A stretch of 64,000 nt of DNA from Turritopsis dohrnii (lineage: Eukaryota > Cnidaria > Hydrozoa > Anthoathecata > Oceaniidae): contig BQMF02000002.1 of the NCBI GenBank assembly GCA_027922465.2, positions 2,480,001 to 2,544,000 of the forward strand. Direction: 5' to 3'. Below, piece by piece: positions 1 through 8,861 of the stretch. Made by a program: the position numbers and the translations under genes. The notes beneath the pieces were generated by a model. The model was not told where the DNA came from, did no database searches, and worked only from the letters and a program-made list of their open reading frames with translations. How positions within the stretch are numbered: the first letter of the stretch is position 1; each line of letters opens with the position of its first letter.

Positions 1-176
1 GGTCGATTAACACGTAGTTTAATGACATCGTGCTTATTGTTTCAAAGCATTGAATCCATTATAATTTTATCTTTGAGCTGAGACCCCCAAACAAACACAC
101 AGCTTAATTTGTTTATTGTTTTCCAAATTGCTGCCATTGTTTCAAAAAATCTTTTCTTTTCATTTACATCTTACTA

Positions 177-1202
177 TACAGTGTGTCCACCAGAAAGTGG
201 GCACCTTGTTTAAAACACAAATAACTTTTCGAATTTTCAACAGATTTCATCCCAAGCAAAACGACTGATTTTTATTCTTCCTAGTTTCATTTTGTCATTT
301 ATTTTATTTGCTTATAAGTATGTAATATATTATTTTCATCATTAATATTTTGTCAACTTATGTCAACTTGTCAGCGATGCCGTTTTTATACCGTTGGAAA
401 GAGGATTTTTTGAGCTTTCCAAAAATATAAGTTGTTACTTATAGAAATTTTTATTTTAAAGAATTATTTTTTGTTTCGATACGGTTGTTAATTTTGTAAT
501 GATCAATAAAACAGACTTTTAACGAGTAATTAGCCTTTTGTTTCGTTGAAACAACCGCTGTTGGTGGTGTTGTGCTAATTTTGTCACGAAATTTTTTTAG
601 AAGGCACAAACTTTTTTTCATTGTGTATTCCTTCAATTTTTTATTATGATTTAACAATTTCATATTCCTAAAGCGTTGCCAAAATCTTTATATATAAGCG
701 AGAAAACAAACTTTTTATGAAATTCATTCAATCATAAGAAGAAAGTTTCATGAGTCAAAAAGTTATGTAGCTGTTAGTCAGGCTTTTAGACAACAGTTTC
801 TGGGTAGAAATCCACCATCAAAAAGCACGATTCAAAGTTCTTAAATCTTTGTAAAAGAGTGTTAGAAATGAAACTTCATGTTTCAAGCTTGTAAAAACGT
901 AAAGTTTCCCTTGTATAAACGCAGCTTTATTACAATATTTTAGTTTTATATGATTTCCCATGCTAATCGAGTCATTAACTCCTATTCAAGCAAGCGTTAA
1001 TTAATCATTATTGATTTAATGTCATGGTTTCATGGTAAAATCGATTATATTTCCCAAAAAATTGTTTTTTCTATGAAAAAGGTCGTATAAAAGAGCAGAA
1101 AATTTGCTTTCTGTTAATATAAAAATTGAAAAAAACAAGGACGAAAAACAAAAGATATACTTATTGAAAGTTAGGTGCCCACTTTCTCGTGGACACACTG
1201 TA
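177..1202. mobile_element. Dead mariner-like DNA transposon with TA target duplication
   Basis: Inverted ends lie at 179-205 and 1174-1200. The left end starts CAGTGTGTCCACCAGAAAGT and the right end is its reverse complement with one mismatch (CC/CG) over 27 bp. A TA dinucleotide flanks each side (177-178, 1201-1202), the target duplication of Tc1/mariner elements. At about 1.02 kb and with stops in every frame it cannot encode a transposase, but a relic of a transposase N-terminus is visible inside (716-844). Orientation by that relic is plus. Confidence 0.85.
716..844 (+). pseudogene. Relic of mariner transposase N-terminal helix-turn-helix
   Basis: The frame reading through 746-841 gives the stretch SYVAVSQAFRQQFLGRNPPS followed by KSTIQ. 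This resembles the first helix-turn-helix of mariner/DUF4817-type transposases (pattern VAVQRAFRRKFG..PPSRKTI, from family knowledge). The frame stops at about 842 and no catalytic DDE/D region can be read downstream, so the element was gutted by internal deletion and decay. Confidence 0.55.
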
Positions 1203-2039
1203 TTTTTTATTTAAAAAACTGCAAATTTGTTATAATAATGTGTAATGGCGATTATAAATTTTAGTTTTAACTCTGTAAAAGTGAAAGTTTCTTTTAATGA
1301 AGTATAAAGGAAAGTTGTTTCTCTTGTTTTTATCGTTTTGAGAAGTTTCTGAGAAATTATTTTCTTCCCGTTTGTTATCAAAATCTCTCTGAAAGGTAAA
1401 CAATATGCAGATGACTTGCAGATGATGTTTTTTGTTTTTATTTGACTTGATCAGGCAGATTTTCAACAATGAATAATAAACATTGCTATTCAAGATGGAG
1501 TTAATTTTGCCAGTTTTGTCTGGCATTTTATGTTTGAAACATGCATTTAACCTATTACATGATCATTGATTTTTATGCTGCCATATTCAGATAACATCTG
1601 ATATATGTAATCTTTAAAATGAATATTATAATTGATATGAACAAATTGTTGGTTTAATTATTTTACGTATTTTTATCCTTCTTGAACCCCAAATATAAAA
1701 AAATGAAGGTGATTGCTATAATTCTTAATTTTTGAGGGAAGCGCAAAGTGAAACACGGTTGAGGTCTGGGAAAAATTTTTGTGTCTTCTATTTGTTCTAT
1801 TTTATTTTTGTGGCAATTTGTGACAACTTGCATTTAGCTTTCGTTGAAGACTTATAGGGAAGTTTGACAACGACTGACTTATAGGTTTCTGTTGATGAGG
1901 GCGATTCAGAATATATAATTTCATGCAGATGAAGACTTTTGAATGCGGGTGAATTCACATTTGCATAATGTTTTTACCAAACAAATTATATATAATAACA
2001 ATGCTGTAAACTAGAACTTAATATAATTTAATTTAATTT
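1203..2039. other. AT-rich spacer without recognised gene
   Basis: No coding frame, clear inverted repeat or tandem array was found. It separates the mariner-like element from the LINE tail. Confidence 0.5.
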
Positions 2040-2530
2040 GGTGCCTTATTTTTTTTTAAATGGGTTGTTTCCTGCAAGGTCGAAGGCACTACTAGGCAGA
2101 CAGCTACAAGATGATAAAAGGAAGAAGAGTTATAAAGACAGATGAGAAAGATGAGAAAAGGAAGAAGTGTTATAAAGACAGAGCAAGGTGGTGGTTAACC
2201 TTGGATTTAAAAGATTGCAGATCATACTCAGCAGGAAAACAACTATGAGGGAGAGAATTTCAGAGGCGAGCAGTCCAAGGGAAAAGCAGCTAGATGAATA
2301 AAAGTTCTTATGGCATGTTGGGACCTGAACAGCCAAAGGATGAGAATTCAAAGAGAGACAAGTGTTCTGTGAGAAAGTCTTAGGAGAAGGGGTCAGTTGT
2401 TTCTAGTCATCCGAACAATGCCCATGAAAGTATTTTATAGAAAATAGACAGGGAAGCAACGTTTCTCTGATGTGAGAGGGGGTGAAGATTAGCACAAAGA
2501 TCAGGGCCAACCAAGTATTATTTAAGAATC
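2040..2530 (-). mobile_element. 3' fragment of a non-LTR retrotransposon (LINE)
   Basis: On the minus strand, broken frames read PLSHQRNVASLSIFYKI, then near 2300-2230 PWTARL.NSLP, then AEYDLQSFKSKVNHHL. This is the C-terminal signature after the reverse transcriptase thumb in many LINEs (LSHRR..V..L..FYK...; R..RLWNSLP....FKS.V...L). Several stops and frame changes show decay. The 5' part, including the catalytic domain, is absent. The minus-strand 3' end probably lies near the T-rich run at about 2050. Confidence 0.6.
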
Positions 2531-2790
2531 ATCTATACTATTTTGATTGTCTCAGTGATTAGACAATAGACTAGTATCCTGTATGTATATATAGTAGTAT
2601 ATATAAAACGTTGAAGTCAGCGGTAATTTGTGTTAGTAAAATATAAAAAACATAGAAAACACAGATATTATAAATCACAATATTTCGACCAACTATGTGT
2701 CTTTATCAAGTGTACATTGCTTCTACTGACAAGGAAATTTATATGGTTCAACAAAAAATTCTAAAAAAATGACAATTAACAAGGGGGTTA

Positions 2791-4690
2791 GGGATCGTCT
2801 CCAAAATATCGATTAAAATTCGCTTAATTTTATCGCTTATGATTTTTTTGTTTAGCGATTGTAAACGAATATAATGTGAATCAAATCGTTAGAATATAAG
2901 CGATTAAATTTAACCAATTTTCCTATAAGCGAATGTTAATCGATTTACGTAGGCGATTTTAAGCGAATTGATGAGTTTGAAAAATACTTTGTTTGGAAAC
3001 ATTTTGTTTACATGCATGCATGTATATCTCTTGTTTCAGATTCAACCGGCAAAAAGATATAGCTTCTTTGAATTTGCCTAGTATTTTGTTTTCATTTTAC
3101 CGACGTATTAAACAAGGTGTTTTCCGCTTTTTGAAAATCTTATCATGATTGGGTTTATCAGTGGACAAGAAAGCTAAATTATAACATCACCCAAGCCAAT
3201 GTTTTCACCACTCAAACACGAAAGAAACGTTTCAGATTTTGCTCGCGATGCTCACGCTCACTGAAAATATTTTTCGAAAAGAAAATGTAAATAAAAACTA
3301 AAAACCGTTGCTATCGCCGTAATAAGAGTCACGAATCCTTATTTTCTAGCGAGCCAAATATATTACGAAAGTTTCTAAAGTTTTTTTGTTATTAAACTCG
3401 CTGATTTATAAACATACACACATTAGGCATTCAAAATTGCGAAGACTATAATCCGTCTGCATGCATGGCGCCTGGTGCTAAATTGACAACAAATTACTTA
3501 GGCATATTTAGTGATTCTTTGCCGTTGCTAGGGAGAACGACCTCCGTTGCTAAGGTAATTTTGAAATTTCCTTCGTCATACGAATTCATTTGTTCACCTA
3601 ACGAAAGAAAATGAAAACATAAGTGGTACCAGTAGGACTCGTTTTCGTGTTATTCAATGAAATTAAAAAGCATCTTAGTTTCCAGCTCCTTTTATATGAT
3701 TTAAATGATTTAAAGAATGACTAACGATGGGTGTCTACACTCAATAATTGCAGGCACGATGTTCCCCAGTGAATATGTTTCTGATTGGTCAATATTTTGT
3801 ACTCGTCAGCGAAATTCGTCGGAGTAGACTTGCTCGACGAAGTGAAGAAAGTTTGAGTACCGTGCTTTATATGTGAATACCGTCTTGCGAACGTTGAGTC
3901 AAAATAGAGTAAATCCTACAATTTTCCATTCTATTAAGGCCTTCCCAATAAATGCAAGATGTTTACAAAATTGGTAAGGATGTTTACACTCTCAAAAGAT
4001 GTTGTGATCGCGACTTCAGCATTATTTTGAAAACTCAATGTGACGGATTATAATTACAGGTAGCACGTGTTAGTGTTTAATAATGAACTGATTACCTGGT
4101 TCTTATTCAGTTAGAGATAAAAGAAACAACAGTTTGTTCTCAGGTTGCTACAAATAGAAACCGTCTGCTATAATTCTTTTTTGTTTAAGTTGTTCTACCC
4201 CTGTTATGTGAAATGAACTGGTTCACATTCAGTTTAAGAAAAAAGACAAAAAAAAGTTTGTTTTAAAGCTACTACCAATAGGAACCGTCCCTTACAATTC
4301 TTTTTTGAGCTGTTCGATCATAGTCACAAGACTATGGTTCGATCGATATTTTGGTATATTCCTTGGGGGAATGTTTATCAGAATTTTAATCAATACTTGT
4401 GAGCGATATAGAATCAAACAAGCGATTCGAGTAAAGCGGAAAAGTGATTCATGTGAAGTGGAAAAGCAATTAAGTGATTAAGTTTAGTGGATTTTTATCG
4501 ATTTTTGCCGATGATAAGCGAATTATAAGCGAAAAATAAACGATTTAAATGATTGAAAATTTGTTTGATAGTTTGTACAAATCGCTTAAATATTAAAGTA
4601 AGCGATTCATTAAGCGCTTTTTCCGAAAATCGCTAGCGTAAATTCGCTAATAAGCGCTTATTATATCGCTTATAATTTGGAGACGATCCC
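2791..4690. mobile_element. Non-autonomous DNA transposon A (TTA duplication, AAGCGATT/TTCGCTTA terminal arrays)
   Basis: Termini are GGGATCGTCTCCAAAAT at 2791 and its near reverse complement ending GGAGACGATCCC at 4690, flanked by TTA at 2788-2790 and 4691-4693. Both subterminal zones (about 2810-2970 and 4390-4675) are packed with copies of AAGCGATT/TTCGCTTA-type motifs in both orientations. No transposase frame is visible in 1.9 kb. Interior module 3503-3698 recurs in element B (32765-32960). Modules 3284-3331 and 3980-4360 recur in element C (36568-36619, 36855-37230). A 3-bp TTA duplication would fit PIF/Harbinger-like mobilisation, but that is inference. Confidence 0.8.
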
Positions 4691-4693
4691 TTA

Positions 4694-5257
4694 AAAAACT
4701 ATAGTAATAAATAGAATAAAATTAGTGGGTAAAGAAATTGTGTGAAATATACAACAAATGAAACGTGCGTAAAGAAGTCAACAAGGTGTATTAAAAAGAT
4801 ATCTACATAAAGGAATTCGCTAAAAACAATGGAATATAACTATAGAGTCATTTACAAATTAAAAGATGATAACAGTATTAAGCAACCAAAAAATAACAAA
4901 ACAAAAAAGTACGTAAGTGAGGTCGGTGAAAATACATTTAAAAAAAAAAACAAAAAAAAAAAAACAAAAAAAAAAAACACTTACAGCCTCTTCTCTCTAA
5001 AGGCCATAAGAGAAAACAAAAACACAGAAAGCTATATAAAATATACACTAGAGAATATACTAGGTTACAGTTGTCAAAATGATCAAAAGTAAATAGGGGG
5101 TAACTATATACAAGTAGGCCTATCAGGTTAAATCAATAACCCGCAGAGAATACTCAATCTAGTGTAACCAAAAGGCAAAATAATATATAGGAAAATTATA
5201 AAAACTTAAATATAAAATCAAACAAACTAAAAACAAATGTACCATTAAGGAAAGCAC
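4694..5257 (-). other. 3' UTR segment of the Penelope-like element
   Basis: Lies between the GIY-YIG stop and the inserted element A on the minus strand. It contains a poly-A/poly-lysine-like run on the plus strand (4935-4980), which produces a spurious lysine-rich open frame at 4829-5092. I see nothing else in it. Confidence 0.5.
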
Positions 5258-6336
5258 CTATCCAAAATCTAATGGAACATCCCGCTCATTCAGGCCATCA
5301 GGGAGAAACGTATTTAAAGTTTCCTGCCAAAAATCCTCCCTACGTCTAACTGAGGGTAGGTTACTTGCTTCGTCGATAAGTCTAAAATCCCAGTCCTCGC
5401 GTCCATGATGGTCCTCCTGAGCGAAATGTGCATGGAAACCAGCTTGTGGAACGACGTCACCCAATACGTGTTTCTTGAAGCAGGATTTGTAATTATTAAA
5501 TCTTTTTCGAAAAGGAGGACCCGTGCTTCCTACGTATTGGATGCCGCACGTTTTACAGGTAACTAGATAAACCACAAATTGAGAGTTGCAATTTAGATCA
5601 ACGGGTTTAATTTGATATTCCTTTCCATCCCTCCTAGAAAAACTGCTAGTTTCCGTAATAAAACGACACAGCTCGCAACGTTTTCCTCCACATCCCCTAC
5701 ACCCCGGTTGCCCAATTTTTGGCAACTTAGCACGAACTAAAATGTCTTTCAAACTTCTTCCCCGCTTAAAACCTACTATTGGAATGCTTTGGAAAACCTT
5801 GCGATGTTCATTGTTAGGTGTTAATAAAATATGTATATCGGATAGGATTTTTTTCAATTCTCCGAAGACAGGGTGGTACGTTATATTCAAAACTACTCCA
5901 GGAGATTTCTTTTTCTGGTTCTCACGAAACAAAAGCTCGGTTTGTTTGAATTTTCGAGCTTTCAAAATTTGTTCACGTACCATCTTGTCCTTGTAACCTC
6001 TCTTGCTAAGCCACTCCTCAAGTTGATTACACCTATGATCAAAAAATTCCGGCTCCGAACAAATTCAGTTTAATCTAAGAGCTTGGCTATATGGAATTGA
6101 GCGTTTACAATGGTACACATGACAAGATGACGCATCCAAATATTGATGGGTGTCAGTTGGCTTAACAAAGAGGTCAGTGACAAGTTTTTTCCCCCGACGA
6201 ATCACCCTGACATCGAGAAAATCAATACTGTCTGGTGAATAATTAGCGGTAAATTTAATTGTGGTGTGGCAACTGTTAAGGTACTCAAGGAACTGTTTCA
6301 AACTTTCCTCCCCATGTTCCCAAATCAAAAAAAAGT
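5258..6336 (-). pseudogene. Penelope-like reverse transcriptase C-terminus plus GIY-YIG endonuclease
   Basis: From 6336 downward the frame encodes the RT thumb (SIDFLDVRVIRRGKKLVTDL, FVKPTDTHQYLDASSCH, SIPYSQALRLN), then an in-frame TGA at about 6062-6064. The same frame continues (ICSEPEFFDHRCNQLEEW) into a linker and a GIY-YIG-type nuclease. The nuclease shows a cysteine-rich CRGCGGKRCELCRF segment, VVYLVTCKTCGIQYVGST and the following RFNNYKSC arginine/lysine block. In active elements RT primes on cut target DNA and the GIY-YIG domain nicks it. Here the missing RT palm and the internal stop make the copy dead. The match to Penelope-like proteins is from family knowledge. Confidence 0.85.
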
Positions 6337-6629
6337 AGTATAGTAGTATATATATATACCGGGTGAATAAAAAAAATATATATACCGGTGTTTCACAAAA
6401 AATATCTTTCGATTGAATAGTTTTGAAAGATAGTTATTTTGAGTTCTGAATAGAGGAATCCTTTAGCTATATTTTGGTGTATCACTTTTCTAATTTGGTT
6501 GAGTAGAAAAACAGTTATGGACAAAAAACTGAAAGCGGTTCTTGTAAAAATCTTTGAAAAATTGACAAAAAAGCCGAGCAAAATGTCTCATAACAATATT
6601 TATGTTTTTATTGCAAACCAGAAAGGAAT

Positions 6630-6969
6630 GGCACCGTAGTATAGTGGTTATCACTCTCGTAATTCATGTGAGAGGTCGGGGTTCAATTCCCCTTGGCGGT
6701 GATTCACCATGTGCGAGTGAATGTACCATAGCGCCGGGTCGACCCATGCCATGTGAGGGAAATTGGGTAGATGATACATCGGGTGTTGCAGGAGGTCGTC
6801 CAGAAGAGCACAGGCCCTTGATTGGGTTTGTGTCACTCATGAGAGTGTCAAATACTTCGGAGCCTCCAACCTAAGCCGTGGCCCCTCCTGGAAAGCAGAT
6901 GCAATAGCAACTGAGTGAGGCTAGCCACGTAAAACAATACCAAATAAATAAATAAATAAATAAATAAAT
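6630..6969 (+). mobile_element. tRNA-derived SINE, full length
   Basis: The head 6630-6702 has pol III promoter boxes in tRNA spacing: box A TAGTATAGTGGTTA at about 6638 and box B GGTCGGGGTTCAATTCCCC at about 6675. The acceptor stem and anticodon arm are imperfect, so it is not a functional tRNA. A roughly 240-bp body follows, ending GAGGCTAGCCACGTAAAAC, then an (AAAT)n tail at about 6943-6969. The body 3' half recurs at 8277-8455. Confidence 0.8.
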
Positions 6970-7039
6970 GAAACACATATTATATATACACAATTAAATG
7001 TGCTAAACCTTATTTTTCTAATTAATTCTCAATAATTAA

Positions 7040-7642
7040 GGGCTCAGCATACCTTTTACTCACATATGCATTGCATAACTTTTTCCGTTGTTTCTTTTTA
7101 CCATTACATTTTAAGTAAAAATATTTCGTGAATTCGTGTAGAGCAATAAATTTTCTTTCCAACAGTGTATAATAGGATATGTTTACATAAGTAATAAGGA
7201 AGAAGTTAGTCTGCGAAAACGATAAAAAATACGGACTTTTGTTTGCTTTTTTGTGAGCTCCAACTCCCGAAGAAAAAGGTTTTTTACATGTTTTTTTGTT
7301 TGTGGCGATTCCTCACAATTAGTGGAAACAAAGTGTGCCCGCGAATCTAAATTAATGGTTTTGTTCAGGAGAAAAACAGTTTTTTGTTTTTTTCCATACT
7401 TCTGCACTATTGGATAGTTGAAAACAATCTCGAATTTTGAGCCAATCAGGAATTTTCTCTCAAATTGTATTAAAGGTTGTCATAACTTAGAAATGCTGAA
7501 TATCAAAAAATGCCCATAACTTTCTCAAAAACCATTATTTTTCGCTATGACTTTAAATGTAGTGTAATAGTAACCTAATGATTGCTTTTGTCAAAAAAAT
7601 TTGAAAAAGAAAATTTTCACTTTTGAAACATACGCTGAGCCC
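7040..7642. mobile_element. Possible nested element with GGGCTCAGC inverted ends
   Basis: GGGCTCAGCATA at 7040 is matched inverted by TACGCTGAGCCC ending at 7642. TTAA precedes the left end but TTCT follows the right end, so a piggyBac-type TTAA duplication is only suggestive. No coding content. It lies inside the 6385-8071 element. Confidence 0.4.
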
Positions 7643-8276
7643 TTCTTTTTTCAACATTTTGTTAAAATTTTATTCACTGAAACTTTCTATAAAGACTGTC
7701 TTGTGTAAAATATTGAGAAATGCCGCAACTCCGTACAACAAAGAGTTTGGGGCATACCCAGTTTGCTAGGGTAAATATTACTAAAGAGGCTATTAGACAA
7801 ACTGTCTTTTCTTTCAATCCCTATAGCATTTTCAATAACATTATCAAATTAAATCAAAGAGTCTCGCAGGAATATTTTGTTCGGGTTTTTTGTCCATTTT
7901 TTGAAGATTTTTGCAAGGACAGCTTCCAGTTCTTTACCCATAACTTTTTTTCTACTCAACCAAATTAGAAAAGTGATACACCAAAATATACTTAACAGAT
8001 TCCTCTAATCAGAAATCAAAAAAATCATCTTTCATATATTCAATCTAAAGATATTTCTCGTGAAACACCAGTACTTTTTGCACTGACTTTAACTTAGCTT
8101 ATAATTTTTTTTAGTCTTTGGTATAAGGTATTATAGAGACAAGTTTCTGATAACAAATTAATACTCTATTTGAACTAAAAAATCAAACAAACTTCACAAA
8201 AATAGGTTCTATTGCCTTTAATGAAAACCAAATAAACAAATAGAATATTAAAGCATATAGAAAGCATTTAATTACC

Positions 8277-8455
8277 TTATTTTATTTTGGTATTGTTTTA
8301 CATGGCTAGTCACACTCAGTTGCTATTGCATCTGCTTTCCAGGAAGGGCCACAGCTTAGGTTGGAGGCTCTGAAATATTTGACACTCTTGTGTGAAATGA
8401 AGAGCCTGTGTTCTCCTGGATGATCTCCTGCAACACCCAATATATCTTCTACTAT
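8277..8455 (-). mobile_element. 5'-truncated copy of the same SINE
   Basis: The reverse complement reads TGGGTGTTGCAGGAGATCAT and on to GACTAGCCATGTAAAACAAT, closely matching the 3' half of the SINE at 6630-6969. The tRNA-like head is missing, as expected of 5' truncation during target-primed insertion. Confidence 0.75.
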
Positions 8456-8861
8456 CTGTCTTGCTAATGTTTTTTTTCTATTGTATAAAAAATGTTTTGA
8501 ACATAAGGTTTTATCGTTTATACCGGTTGTTTGAAAAGACTTTTCTTTGCAAACTACATGGTTCTTAGGCGTGAACTTAATTTTAATGTAAAGAGAATCA
8601 CTTAACTTAAATTTTGATGCATCATACAATATATTTGGTTCATTCGGTAAAGAGATATGAAGAAAAAACTTTCTTGTCTATTTTTAAAAAACGTTGATTT
8701 TTAACAAAAAATGGGGTGTCAAATCTTTACTGAAAAAGGGTGGTATTTTCTTTTTTAAAACGATATAATATTTTTATCATTTTCATTAATTCAGCACCAC
8801 CTGGTATACATAATAATGATGTCGTTTTTTAAGGATGTGAAATTAAACAAATATTTTTGAT

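Larger units (their letters stand above)
2592..6354 (-). mobile_element. 5'-truncated Penelope-like retroelement with target-site duplication
   Basis: Direct repeats TAGTAGTATATATA lie at 2592-2605 and 6341-6354, so the insertion spans about 2606-6340 on the minus strand. It carries the end of the reverse transcriptase and a complete GIY-YIG region (5258-6336), then a long 3' UTR. The 5' side breaks off inside the RT just after 6336, a typical 5' truncation. A TTA-flanked DNA transposon (2791-4690) later landed in its 3' UTR. Near the 3' end (2681-2711 on the minus strand) is a TTGATAAAG...TCGAAATATT segment resembling the decayed hammerhead-type core that Penelope-like elements often carry. 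Confidence 0.8.
6383..8073. mobile_element. DNA element with about 200-bp inverted arms and TA duplication
   Basis: Left arm 6385-6597 and right arm 7864-8071 are diverged reverse complements (C[CT]GGTGTTTCAC at the tips; shared blocks such as ATTTTGGTGTATCACTTTTC and TAATTTGGTTGAGTAGAAAA). TA flanks both tips (6383-6384, 8072-8073). No transposase is visible. The interior holds a tRNA-derived SINE (6630-6969) and a second inverted-repeat element (7040-7642). The Penelope-like insertion abuts its left edge. Open frames inside the arms are non-coding coincidences. Confidence 0.75.

Noticed and set aside
4829..5092. 87-codon plus-strand open frame rich in lysine
   Set aside because: It is the translation of a poly-A-like run in the 3' UTR of the Penelope-like element on the other strand; no domain or conservation.
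6602..6874. Open frame and possible functional tRNA at the SINE head
   Set aside because: Box A and B are present but the acceptor and anticodon stems do not pair properly, and a SINE body and (AAAT)n tail follow. The open frame crosses the SINE.
7183..7407. Minus-strand open frame in the long-TIR element
   Set aside because: Low-complexity translation inside non-autonomous DNA; no transposase motif.
7036..7646. piggyBac element at TTAA
   Set aside because: Only the left end has TTAA; the right end is followed by TTCT, and no transposase or second subterminal repeat is visible. Kept only as a low-confidence inverted-repeat element.
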